Shown piece by piece: positions 56,233-64,000 of a stretch of DNA of 64,000 nt. The stretch is from Flavobacterium sp. 270 (lineage in GTDB: Bacteria > Bacteroidota > Bacteroidia > Flavobacteriales > Flavobacteriaceae). The notes below the pieces were generated by a model that had not been told where the DNA came from, ran no database searches, and saw nothing but the letters and a program-made list of their open reading frames with translations. The stretch spans positions 868,001 through 932,000 of the forward strand of contig NZ_SODM01000001.1 in assembly GCF_004368785.1 (NCBI RefSeq). Reading direction: 5' to 3'. The first letter of the stretch is position 1, and each line of letters starts with the position of its first letter. The position numbers and the translations under genes were made by a program.

Positions 56233-56971
56233 AGTTTGATGAATTAAAATTATTCTAAATTTAATACATCAGCGCTAATGGAGCCTTACATAATCTTTAA
56301 AAAATATTATATTTTTTCTTTGGACATTGCACATTTAAAAGAAGAAAACATTTACTTAAATATGTTTGTTACAAAAATTGATATAATTCTTTTTAGCTTT
56401 AATCATTAACAACTTTGAATATTAAAAAATCATCACGTTAATTTTAAAAAACTGGTCTACTAAAATAACTTACATAAAATGTTTAAAGACTGACATTTAA
56501 GCTTTCGTGGCAGAATCGTGGCACATGTAATATTGGAATGGATACCTTTTTTGCGACAATAAGCTAAGACGGTTTTGAAAAAGAGATTAACAATTTCTGA
56601 CTCTACATTTTCGTGCGATCCCCAACAGGACATCCAAAGTAAATTCTTTAAGCAAATGAAAGTCAGGCACTACCAATAGTAAGCCAAATCCTCAATAAAA
56701 TTTATAGAAATTCGTCCTGTTCCTGTCACAACAAGCCAAATGGCGCCAATTGAAGACAATGAGCGCCATTTTTTATTCAAAAAATTACTAATTAAAATAT
56801 TTGGTAATTTTTTGTTTTCGCTTCCTTTTTTCAAATCACACCAGAAAAAAAATACCCGCAAACAATGCATTAAACCGCCTCAATATTTACAAAAATATAG
56901 GATATCCCATTGTCATTCTCGGTCCAATATGATTATGGATTTTAATTTTTATAAATAAAGTTCTTAAAATT
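56233..56971. other. Gap between ku and repeat unit D
   Basis: This 739-bp AT-rich stretch includes the ku promoter region and one terminator-like hairpin. No ORF here is convincing. A patch near 56500-56540 (GTGGCAGAATCGTGGCAC) has short direct repeats of GTGGCA of unknown meaning. Confidence 0.5.
56738..56776 (+). terminator. Terminator-like hairpin
   Basis: A perfect 9-bp stem (AAATGGCGC / GCGCCATTT) with a 16-base loop is followed by TTTT. No gene on the plus strand ends directly before it, so it may serve a lost or unrecognised transcript. Confidence 0.6.
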
Positions 56972-57199
56972 TAATCTCCTGCTGAATCTTCGCATCGTAA
57001 AACGGTAAAATCTGAAAGATGCAATATATTAATCAGAGGTTAAACAATTGAGGCGAATATCAGTTCTCAGAACAAACAGGGTGCTGCAGCAGCCCTAGCC
57101 CCGATTGCTTCGCCAGTTCGCTTCGCTCGTGTGCCGTGAAAATCCTTTTGTGCCGGTGTTCGGCACAAAAGATTGCAAAGAATAGCGGGAAAAGCTCCT
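56972..57199 (+). repeat. Extended repeat unit D (pairs with unit B)
   Basis: It shares its upstream flank with unit B (TAATCTCCT, then TTAATCAGAGG and TAAACAATTGAGGC) and has the flavo-1-like hairpin at its end. It also has an extra insert (57107-57136) rich in GCTTCGC and CTTCGCTCG, absent from the other copies. Confidence 0.6.
57091..57199 (+). ncRNA. Flavo-1-like structured repeat, copy D
   Basis: A perfect 11-bp stem CTTTTGTGCCG / CGGCACAAAAG (57145-57155 with 57161-57171) with loop GTGTT, flanked by AGCCCTAGCCCCGATTG and AATAGCGGGAAAAGCTCCTG. It is the best match to copy A. A 30-bp insert before the stem carries repeated GCTTCGC. Confidence 0.7.
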
Positions 57200-57230
57200 G
57201 AAAACCACTACTAAATATTCCACTCAATAA

Positions 57231-57479
57231 CTACTTGAAAATAGAGATACTGTCCTCGAGTTGCTCCCGGGCAATAAAAGCCGTAATAAACTCTCGCACT
57301 TCAATGCCCGTTCCGCTCTCAATGTCAAATGAATTGATATGAAATTCTTCGTCCTGATCCAAAATATGTATGATCTGGGTGTAGCCCTTTGAAATCAAAC
57401 TGCCCTTTAATTTAATAATATTGGACTGCTGTCTGCCGTCGAGCTGCTTTCGAACCTTTAGCTTCATCCCTTTTTCCAT
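57231..57479 (-). CDS. Small unknown flavobacterial protein
   Basis: The 82-residue protein (MEKGMKLKVRKQLDGRQQSNIIKLKGSL...) has no signal peptide or membrane helix. It reads as a compact mixed alpha/beta domain. Family not recognised. It begins after a 363-bp gap shared with the kinase gene and ends 32 bp from repeat D. Confidence 0.6.
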   Translation of the reverse strand: MEKGMKLKVRKQLDGRQQSNIIKLKGSLISKGYTQIIHILDQDEEFHINSFDIESGTGIEVREFITAFIAREQLEDSISIFK

Positions 57480-57842
57480 TGCCGGTAATTTAAAATAATA
57501 TGTTTTTGGTATTTCATATCAAATGTAAAAAATATAAAATAATATTTAGTTCAGATACGCGAATTTAACTTGGAAAATTGATAATCAGAATCAAATAGCA
57601 CTCAAATGAAAATTTAATAAGAATTGTGCATTTTTATATAAAAATAACTGAAGCTATAGTTTTAATTTTAAGCCTACTAACTTCTAAACTAAAAGTTATG
57701 CATCACGTATTACCATCACTGAACTGAAGAATTTCAGAGATGTACTTTTGATAACCTGAAAAATGCGCAAAAACAAACATATTCCCTCCATCTTTTGAGT
57801 CTTAAAAATTGGGGAATCTCCGCCTTATTTAAATCTAAATAT
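57480..57842. other. Divergent gap between the small gene and the PAS kinase
   Basis: The 363 bp should hold the promoters of both flanking genes. It is AT-rich. A TTG at 57795 could begin the kinase frame but I prefer ATG 57843. No other feature seen. Confidence 0.4.
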
Positions 57843-59834
57843 ATGAATGTCGAAAACACACAGGAACTTTATTTATTAGTGATGAATGCACCAGTCGGCA
57901 TTTGCGTTTTAGATGCCCAAACACTGGTGGCCGAAATTGTAAACGACAGCTTTATAGAAGTGGCAGGAAAACCGCGCGAGGCAATTCTGGGTAAATTTTA
58001 CTGGGATACTTTTGCCGAGGTAAGCCCATACTACCAAAGCGTTCTTGAAACTGTAATTTCTAAGGGCAAGCCCTACTCCATAAATGAAGCTGAACTTTCC
58101 CTGATCAGACACGGGAAGGCAGAAACTGTTTACGTAACTTTTGTTTATGCGCCTTTAAAAGATAACACCGGTGAGGTAAAAAAAGTGGCTGTATGGGTTA
58201 TGGACAATACCCTGCAGGTGCTTCAAAGGCATAAGGTTGAAGAAAGTGAAAAATTTGCGCGTACTGTTTTTTACAATTCCCCTGTGGCAAAATTGGTTTA
58301 CACCGGACCTGAAATGGTCCTTGTCCAGGCCAACGAGAAAATGCTTGAAATTTTCGGTAAGGGAGATTCCATTATTGGAAAGCCCATCATGGAAGCAGTG
58401 CCCGAGATGCAGCAGACGCATTTATTTGCTGCCTACCAGCACGTACTTACAACCGGGGAAATCCATTCCCAGAAAGCCGCCCGGATCATGTTTGTCAAGA
58501 ACGGTTCGCCTTATTACGGTTATTATGATTACACTTACAAACCACTGCACGATCCAAAAGGCAGGATTCATGGTGTCATCTGCACGGCTATTGACGTAAC
58601 GCAACAGGTAAAAGCCAACAACAGTCTTGAAGAAGCCGAGCAAAACATGAGAGGTGCAGTTGAACTGGCGCAGCTCGGCACATGGACCATTGATGTGGCC
58701 ACCAATGGGCTGACCTATTCAGACCGCCTCATTGAATGGTTTGGCTATGATCCTTCTGCTCAAAACTATAGTGAAGTTATACCAATTCTTCTGGAAGAAG
58801 ATCGCCAGCGTGTTGCAGATGCGGTAGCATGGGGACTCAATCCTGAGTCCGGGGGATTGTATGACGAGATCTATACGGTAATACATCCCATAACGGGAAA
58901 GAAAAGAATATTGCATGCCCAGGGCAAAACTGTTTTTGATCCCGAGGGCAAGCCTGTACGCATGAACGGGACTGCCCAGGATATTACCATCCAGATCGAG
59001 CTGCAGACCCAGCTGGAAAACCAGGTGCAGCAGCGTACCGAAGAGACAGCCGCGGTTATAGAGGAGCTAAGGGCTACAAATGAAGAATTGGAACAAACCA
59101 ATGTGCAACTCATACATTCCAATGAGGAACTCGAAGAGTTTGCCTACATAGCCTCGCATGACCTGCAGGAACCGCTTCGCAAAATCAGCACCTTTGTGCA
59201 GCTGCTCGAGGGCAAAATTAGAGAGCATCTGGACGAAAAATCAGCAGGCTACGTCGATAAAATAAAAGACGCTACAAGCCGTATGAGCAAACTTATCCGG
59301 GATGTGCTCGCCTACTCTGCCGTGCCAAAAGATGACAGGGCTTTGGTTGCTGTAAACCTTGAGCATACTGCCAAAAATGCGCTGGAAGATTATGACCTGG
59401 TCATGGAGCGCACAGGGGCCAAAGTTACCTGGAACACCCTTCCGGTAATCCAGGGCATACCCCTGCAGATGTCCCAGCTGTTTTTCAATCTGATTGGAAA
59501 TGCGTTAAAATTCAGACGCCCTGATGTGCCGCCCAGAATTAATATTCATTGCAGTATTGCCTCCCCTGAAGAGATCCGCTCGGCACATCTAAAAGAAGCA
59601 ATGTCCTATTATAAAATCCAGTTTACCGATAACGGTATAGGGATGAAGCCTGAAGATACGCAGAAAATTTTTAGCATATTTAAAAGACTTCACGGGAAAA
59701 ATGAATTTGCTGGTACGGGAATAGGACTGGCAATGTGCAAAAAAATTGTCCAGAACCATAATGGGGAAATCGATGCCAGTGAGAGCAGTGAAAACGGAGC
59801 GGTATTTAAGGTATATCTTCCAGCGAAAAATTAA
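57843..59834 (+). CDS. Multi-PAS sensor histidine kinase
   Basis: The 663-residue cytoplasmic kinase has three PAS-like domains (starting MNAPVGICVLDAQT, NSPVAKLVYTGPEM and AQLGTWTIDVATN), a coiled linker, then HisKA with phospho-His in YIASHDLQEPLRKI and a HATPase (FFNLIGNALKFRRP, TDNGIGMKPED, AGTGIGLAMCKKI). There is no membrane helix, so it senses an internal signal such as light, redox or a ligand. The kinase core is close to those at 45.2 and 46.1 kb. The single-domain response regulator 108 bp downstream on the other strand may be its partner. Confidence 0.86.
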   Translation: MNVENTQELYLLVMNAPVGICVLDAQTLVAEIVNDSFIEVAGKPREAILGKFYWDTFAEVSPYYQSVLETVISKGKPYSINEAELSLIRHGKAETVYVTFVYAPLKDNTGEVKKVAVWVMDNTLQVLQRHKVEESEKFARTVFYNSPVAKLVYTGPEMVLVQANEKMLEIFGKGDSIIGKPIMEAVPEMQQTHLFAAYQHVLTTGEIHSQKAARIMFVKNGSPYYGYYDYTYKPLHDPKGRIHGVICTAIDVTQQVKANNSLEEAEQNMRGAVELAQLGTWTIDVATNGLTYSDRLIEWFGYDPSAQNYSEVIPILLEEDRQRVADAVAWGLNPESGGLYDEIYTVIHPITGKKRILHAQGKTVFDPEGKPVRMNGTAQDITIQIELQTQLENQVQQRTEETAAVIEELRATNEELEQTNVQLIHSNEELEEFAYIASHDLQEPLRKISTFVQLLEGKIREHLDEKSAGYVDKIKDATSRMSKLIRDVLAYSAVPKDDRALVAVNLEHTAKNALEDYDLVMERTGAKVTWNTLPVIQGIPLQMSQLFFNLIGNALKFRRPDVPPRINIHCSIASPEEIRSAHLKEAMSYYKIQFTDNGIGMKPEDTQKIFSIFKRLHGKNEFAGTGIGLAMCKKIVQNHNGEIDASESSENGAVFKVYLPAKN

Positions 59835-59942
59835 TATTTTCTAATTGGTGGCAGATTCATAATCAAGGCAGCAGACAAAATTGTGCTGTAATTATAATTT
59901 TACACTCAGTCCGGCAAGGGAAATGGAATGGTTCAAACTTTT

Positions 59943-60461
59943 TTATTCCTTTTGAGATATATTTTTTTCAGATACAAAAAAAATATTTTTAACCGGATTC
60001 ACTAAAGCTTTTGCCCAGTGCAAAAGGAATACTCTTTTCAAAATCAGGATAAAGCCCGTAAAAGAGCTTGGTTTTTGTATATAGAGGTTTGCCCCTTTAT
60101 TGAAAGTATCTTCAATATCATTGGGGTGATTGGAAGTGGAGAGCATAACTGTGGGAATCTCTTTTAGTTCCTGATCGCTCTTTATTTCTGCCAGTGCCTC
60201 CTTACCCCCTTTAACAGGCATATTTATATCGATGAAAACAATATCAGGTTTTGGTTCAGCCGGATCTTTCAAAGTATTGACCAGTTCCTGACCGTTCTCT
60301 ACCGTAATTACTTCAGAAGGAATTTTTGTGGCACTCAGAGCTTCCTTAAACAATTCCTGATCATCTTTATCATCCTCGGCCAATATGATTTTTACTGGCT
60401 CTTTTTTTTCTAAGCCTTTAGCATTTCCGACGGGATTTTCAGAATTGATCATTTTAACCAT
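59943..60461 (-). CDS. Single-domain response regulator (Rcp-like)
   Basis: The 172-residue protein has a receiver domain: acidic pocket AEDDKDD, phospho-Asp in DIVFIDINMPVKGG, conserved Thr/Ser in VMLSTS and Lys in YIQKPSS. There is no output domain, so it acts by binding or by phosphorelay. Rcp-type regulators are typically partners of phytochrome-like or PAS kinases with the SHDLQEPLRKI type HisKA. Convergent with the PAS kinase gene, 108 bp apart. Confidence 0.84.
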   Translation of the reverse strand: MVKMINSENPVGNAKGLEKKEPVKIILAEDDKDDQELFKEALSATKIPSEVITVENGQELVNTLKDPAEPKPDIVFIDINMPVKGGKEALAEIKSDQELKEIPTVMLSTSNHPNDIEDTFNKGANLYIQKPSSFTGFILILKRVFLLHWAKALVNPVKNIFFVSEKNISQKE

Positions 60462-60783
60462 TTTTTATAATTTTCCAAAAGTACTATATTAATGCGTACT
60501 AAAAAATGCTTTCAATCAACAATTTAAAAGCATTAATAATTTAGCATCCGGCGATATTGTTAATACCCTTGATTGGCTTATGAAAATTTCACAATTTTGT
60601 TTCAAAATTTCTTAGAAGCCACAAATTCAACCTTATGCATGGCGACTTCATTTCCCTATTGCGTTATTGTATAAGTAATGCTATGAAGGATTTTCTAAAA
60701 CCTGTTAAAGCAGGGGTGCTATTACTGACAGAGCCTAAAGATATGATAATGGCTTTATGTTATAATTTAAGTCATTACATCCA
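60462..60783. other. Gap upstream of the response regulator
   Basis: 322 bp between the response-regulator gene and a lipoprotein gene, both on the minus strand. Probably promoter DNA for the regulator; no clear element was fixed. Confidence 0.4.
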
Positions 60784-61182
60784 TTATTTTTTATTTGCTT
60801 TTTTTTCTTTTGAAGCTTTAGCTTTAGCCTTACTACCTAATTTGGTAGTATCCTTTTTTGTTTGTGAAGATATATCATATACTGAACCATCTTTTGCACT
60901 TGGTCCGGGACCAGTTCCGTTATTAGCCGTAGTGGTTTGTCTGTTTGCGGGCTTTTCTGGAGAGGAAATACTTCCTGCGCCAGTAACGCCTTTAGGTTCA
61001 GTATCGCTTGTACTGGTAGCATTTGTGTCAGTTCCTGTTTTTGGTCTAGCTGCTGATGCAGTATCAGTGGATGCTTTTGTTGTATCAATCTCATCGCTAT
61101 ATCCATCTTTATTATTTTTGCAGGAAAGTAACCCTATTGTTAATATGATCAGAATCATTTTTAATTGAGATAGTGTTTTCAT
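60784..61182 (-). CDS. Low-complexity lipoprotein
   Basis: The 132-residue protein has a lipoprotein signal peptide (MILIILTIGLLSC; Cys about residue 21). The rest is a Thr/Ser/Ala/Lys-rich, disordered-looking chain with a Lys/Ala-rich end (KAKAKASKEKKANKK). I prefer this strand over the overlapping plus-strand ORF because of the clear lipobox. Function unknown; perhaps surface or envelope related. Confidence 0.7.
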   Translation of the reverse strand: MKTLSQLKMILIILTIGLLSCKNNKDGYSDEIDTTKASTDTASAARPKTGTDTNATSTSDTEPKGVTGAGSISSPEKPANRQTTTANNGTGPGPSAKDGSVYDISSQTKKDTTKLGSKAKAKASKEKKANKK

Positions 61183-61560
61183 AATAATAAGTTTTTCTGT
61201 TGCTAATAGTCAAATTTAAAATTAACATTACACCGGTTTTTACATAATTTACTTTGTATTTTATAAATCTTTAACTTAAATTTTAAAATTAAGGATTACA
61301 CTCGCAATTTAAATTGTAATGAAAGAAGTCTATAACTTTTCACGATATTAATTTTTAGAAGAAACAAGGAGTTTTAATTTTAGCATTTGTTTTTAAAGGA
61401 CTCATAACAAGGAAATATCTTGTGAAAGTAAGCACCAGTAAGGAAACTTCGCCCCAGCAGTTGGTACCAATGTTTAGTAATGAAATCATGTAAATCTTTG
61501 CGATAATTCTGTAAAAAAATAATGTATCAGTTTCTGAAATTTGTTAGAAAACAAATTGAA
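61183..61560. other. Divergent gap between the lipoprotein and DUF6766 genes
   Basis: The 378 bp hold the promoters of two divergent genes. AT-rich; no hairpin or consensus of note. An upstream ATG at 61522 could start the DUF6766 gene but ATG 61561 fits the family better. Confidence 0.4.
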
Positions 61561-62217
61561 ATGAAAAACCTATTACGCAATAACGGATTATGTATTTGCT
61601 TCTTACTCTTGTTTTTAGCATCTTGGGCTGGCCAGACAATCTTTGGTTTTAAAGAGCATAATAAGGAACTGATTGAAAATGGAAGCACAGCTATTAATCT
61701 TTCTGCATATCTCATTTCAGGTCATTTTATTCAATCGACTTTTGAAAACTGGGAAAGCGAGTTTCTTCAAATGGCATTATTTGTTGTCCTGACTATTTTT
61801 TTAATGCAAAAAGGTTCTTCAGAATCTAAAGATCTTGATCAGGAGGAAGAAGTTGACAGAGAACCCTCGCCTTCGCGAAAAGATGCACCATGGCCTGTAA
61901 AAAAAGGCGGATGGATCCTAAAAATTTACAAACATTCACTCACAATTGTTTTGTTCTTATTGTTTATACTTTCCTTTTTTGCCCATTTTTATGGAAGCTT
62001 AAAAGATGAAAATGAACAATTAGCATTAAAAGGAATGCCACTGGAATCTGCCTTTGATTATATTGGGGATTCGAGGTTTTGGTTTGAATCTTTTCAAAAC
62101 TGGCAAAGCGAATTTCTATCTGTTTTTGCCATTATAATGCTTTCCATTTACCTCAGACAAATTGGCTCTTCACAGTCTAAACCTGTTGATGCTCCACATA
62201 TGGAAACAGGAGAATAG
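61561..62217 (+). CDS. DUF6766-like membrane protein
   Basis: The 218-residue protein has four membrane helices in two similar halves. Each half has a helix followed by FENWESEFLQMALFVVL or FQNWQSEFLSVFAIIML and ends in GSS(E/Q)SK. This internal duplication fits the DUF6766 family. Function unknown. It is 53 bp ahead of the next gene, same direction, so the two may be co-transcribed. Confidence 0.78.
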   Translation: MKNLLRNNGLCICFLLLFLASWAGQTIFGFKEHNKELIENGSTAINLSAYLISGHFIQSTFENWESEFLQMALFVVLTIFLMQKGSSESKDLDQEEEVDREPSPSRKDAPWPVKKGGWILKIYKHSLTIVLFLLFILSFFAHFYGSLKDENEQLALKGMPLESAFDYIGDSRFWFESFQNWQSEFLSVFAIIMLSIYLRQIGSSQSKPVDAPHMETGE

Positions 62218-62270
62218 TTAAAGTTATTTAAAGCAGAAATAAAATCTTATTATCAATAAAACTTATCATT

Positions 62271-64000
62271 ATGCATACAGTCACACCATGGAGCGCAACG
62301 GCTCAGGCAGATATTGAAAATAGTGAACTGCTATTAGAAAGAAAAATTCCTGATTATACCTATCAATTTTACAACACGGGCGATTCTTTATGGATAGTTG
62401 CCATTATGCCCGAAAACGGAAAAATAGCTTTTCGTGCCGCATTTGCCATGAACAGCTGTTTTGAAGTTGCCAATCTTTTTGATGATCAAGACACGATTGT
62501 TATTGTCCTGAATTCCAGATTAGGAAGTTATGAAGTTCGTGTAAATTTCCCGGACTCTGTTTTGCATTATACTACGACATTTACAGCAAATACGCCTTTG
62601 ATGATTCCGTTTTCGCCACGGGATATAATTCCCCTTACACAAAACGGAAGTGTAGAAAACACCAGTGGAAAAATTCATATGGAGCAATTTGGGTCACGAT
62701 CCGGATTGTTATTTGCAAGCATTACAAAACCACAAACAGGATCGTTTTTTTATTTCCAAAATTTAACTTCCCTGTCGGAATACTGCGAATCAACCAAGAC
62801 AGAATCAAAAAATACAGTTGGCGGAACCTGGCCCGAAATTGGGTTTCAGCTACCAACAACCAACGAGTTACCAATTCCTGCCGGCAAAGGTTTTATTATA
62901 TCAGATGCTTATGTAATATTAGATACTGAAATATTTGAAGAAACAATATCTATTTGTGAACACTTCTTAAATAATCTTGTCAAAATATATAAAGTGCTCG
63001 AGCAGCCAAGAATTGAGTATCACAACTGGCCGGAAATTGCTCAAAAAGTAGTGGCAGATTTAACAAATAATAAAGGATCGTGGACACAAAAAGACGGGAT
63101 TCCCTATTTAAGCGCCTATTTATGCGACTATGAAACACCGCCTGAAAGCATGGTTCAGCTTGCCGTATTAGCTCCATTTAAGGAATATGAAAAATGGAGT
63201 GGTGAAAAACAATCCGTTTGTGAGGATTTGATCAAAGGACTGCCCGCTTTTTATGATCCGAAAATAAATTGCATCAATCGCTGGCTTCCTTCAATGGTAG
63301 ACAAACTGGATGAATCTGAGGAACAAAAGAAAGAAATGGTGATGGATTCCTGGTACCTGCATCACCCGTTAATGAATCTGGCAAGGCTGGCATTACACGG
63401 CGAGAAAACAGCCGAAAAACTCTTATTGGATTCAATTGATTATGTTATAAAAGTGGCGCATCATTTTAAATATGAATGGCCCGTATTTTATAATATGCAA
63501 ACTCTGGAAATAATCAAGGAAGAAACGGCTCCGGGTGCCGGAGGAGAAAGAGATGTTCCAGGCTCCTATGCGCACTTAATGCTTCTGGTTTTTAAATTAA
63601 CCAAAGAAAAACGTTACTTAAACGAAGCAGAAAAAGCAGCAAAAAAGTTAGCAGATCTGGGGCTTAATATTTTATATCAGGCCAACAATACCGCCTTTGC
63701 GGCCGGTGCATTATTAGAATTATACAAAATAACCAATAAAAAGTTATACCTGAATTTAAGTTATACCTGCCTTACCGGATTATTTAAAAACATACAGCTG
63801 TATGACTGCAAATACGGATATGGTAAAAACTACACCAATTTCTTTTCCATCTTTCCTCTCAATGACGCGCCCTATACTGCTGCTTATGAAGAGTTAGAAG
63901 TATATGCTGCTTTATCAGAATATATGAGTCAGACAAATGGTGTTGCCATTTTACCAGCTTTAAAAACACTGCTTCCGGAATTCATTAAATATGCAGTTGG
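62271..64000 (+). CDS. Large unknown protein, 3' end off the window
   Basis: At least 576 residues (MHTVTPWSATAQADIENSE...). The first 200 residues look beta-rich; the remainder is helical, with repeated-looking segments (HHPLMNLARLALHGEKTAEK, ERDVPGSYAHLMLLVFKLTK, AAYEELEVYAALSEYM), suggesting an (alpha/alpha) barrel. It may be a glycan- or metabolite-acting protein, but no family was recognised. No signal peptide is evident. The true end lies outside the window. Confidence 0.7.
   Translation, partial: MHTVTPWSATAQADIENSELLLERKIPDYTYQFYNTGDSLWIVAIMPENGKIAFRAAFAMNSCFEVANLFDDQDTIVIVLNSRLGSYEVRVNFPDSVLHYTTTFTANTPLMIPFSPRDIIPLTQNGSVENTSGKIHMEQFGSRSGLLFASITKPQTGSFFYFQNLTSLSEYCESTKTESKNTVGGTWPEIGFQLPTTNELPIPAGKGFIISDAYVILDTEIFEETISICEHFLNNLVKIYKVLEQPRIEYHNWPEIAQKVVADLTNNKGSWTQKDGIPYLSAYLCDYETPPESMVQLAVLAPFKEYEKWSGEKQSVCEDLIKGLPAFYDPKINCINRWLPSMVDKLDESEEQKKEMVMDSWYLHHPLMNLARLALHGEKTAEKLLLDSIDYVIKVAHHFKYEWPVFYNMQTLEIIKEETAPGAGGERDVPGSYAHLMLLVFKLTKEKRYLNEAEKAAKKLADLGLNILYQANNTAFAAGALLELYKITNKKLYLNLSYTCLTGLFKNIQLYDCKYGYGKNYTNFFSIFPLNDAPYTAAYEELEVYAALSEYMSQTNGVAILPALKTLLPEFIKYAV

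Noticed and set aside
56740..56958. Small ORFs on both strands near 56.7-57.0 kb
   Set aside because: They overlap a terminator-like hairpin and have no recognisable protein features.
39270..57199. CRISPR array or transcription terminators
   Set aside because: The four hairpin copies are kilobases apart with no spacers, and carry conserved flanks that terminators would not need.
57795..57842. TTG start for the PAS kinase
   Set aside because: The ATG at 57843 is closer to the PAS domain and needs no rare start codon.
60635..61168. Plus-strand ORF of 177 codons
   Set aside because: It lies antisense to the lipoprotein gene, which has a clear lipobox; the plus-strand translation reads as a shadow.

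Overview
The window looks like a piece of a Flavobacterium-type genome (Bacteroidota). Five things point there: Bacteroidetes-style conjugation genes (mobA/B/C, traI-N), PcfJ/PcfK proteins, DUF6520/MauE cargo, hairpin repeats that match my memory of the flavo-1 RNA motif, and low-GC DNA. No rRNA or tRNA gene was recognised.

Bases 1 to about 44.5 kb are mobile or accessory DNA, best read as an integrative conjugative element (ICE) that carries defence genes and appears partly decayed. From left to right: (1) a defence block on the minus strand, about 1-12.4 kb. It holds an OLD-type nuclease plus UvrD-like helicase pair (Gabija-like), a RES-domain toxin-like protein, a second OLD-family ATPase/TOPRIM protein, and a tightly overlapping three-gene operon (small protein, Rad50/SMC-like zinc-hook ATPase, PD-(D/E)XK nuclease-like protein) that resembles Lamassu/ABC-three-component systems. 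(2) An ICE housekeeping block, 12.6-15.8 kb: a radC-like gene with an in-frame stop, pcfJ, pcfK, an unknown gene and ssb. (3) A second cargo block, 16.2-22.8 kb: a two-gene module ending in a potassium-channel-like protein, a nuclease-STAND ATPase protein and a CoiA-like nuclease. (4) The mobilisation genes, 23.0-26.7 kb (coupling protein, HUH relaxase, accessory protein), followed by a likely oriT/regulatory region. (5) A small cargo unit, 27.0-30.1 kb: a MauE/DoxX membrane protein, a cysteine-containing exported DUF6520 peptide and a truncated S9 peptidase. (6) A type IV secretion operon, 30.1-39.0 kb (TraI-like triplet, TraJ, TraK, TraL-like, TraM, TraN and extras). Its 5' part, including any VirB4-like TraG, is missing apart from a short 3' remnant. 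(7) A translesion pair, dinB-dnaE, at 40.3-44.5 kb. No integrase, VirB4 ATPase or attachment site was found inside the window.

From about 44.6 kb to the end the content looks more like chromosome or genomic-island DNA. It holds sensory kinases (a 5'-truncated kinase, a CheB-CheR-PAS-kinase fusion, a multi-PAS kinase and a response regulator), a bacterial NHEJ pair (LigD and Ku, convergent), several small membrane proteins and lipoproteins, a DUF421 pseudogene, a gene interrupted at a poly-A tract, and a large unknown protein running off the right end.

Four copies of a flavo-1-like hairpin repeat lie in gaps at 39.3, 50.1, 51.6 and 57.1 kb. They fall into two pairs whose flanks are also similar, and their stems show compensatory changes.

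Together the genes suggest an ICE that protects its host with several nuclease-based defence systems, but whose own transfer apparatus may no longer work alone. All functions are inferred from sequence motifs read by eye; no database search was possible.
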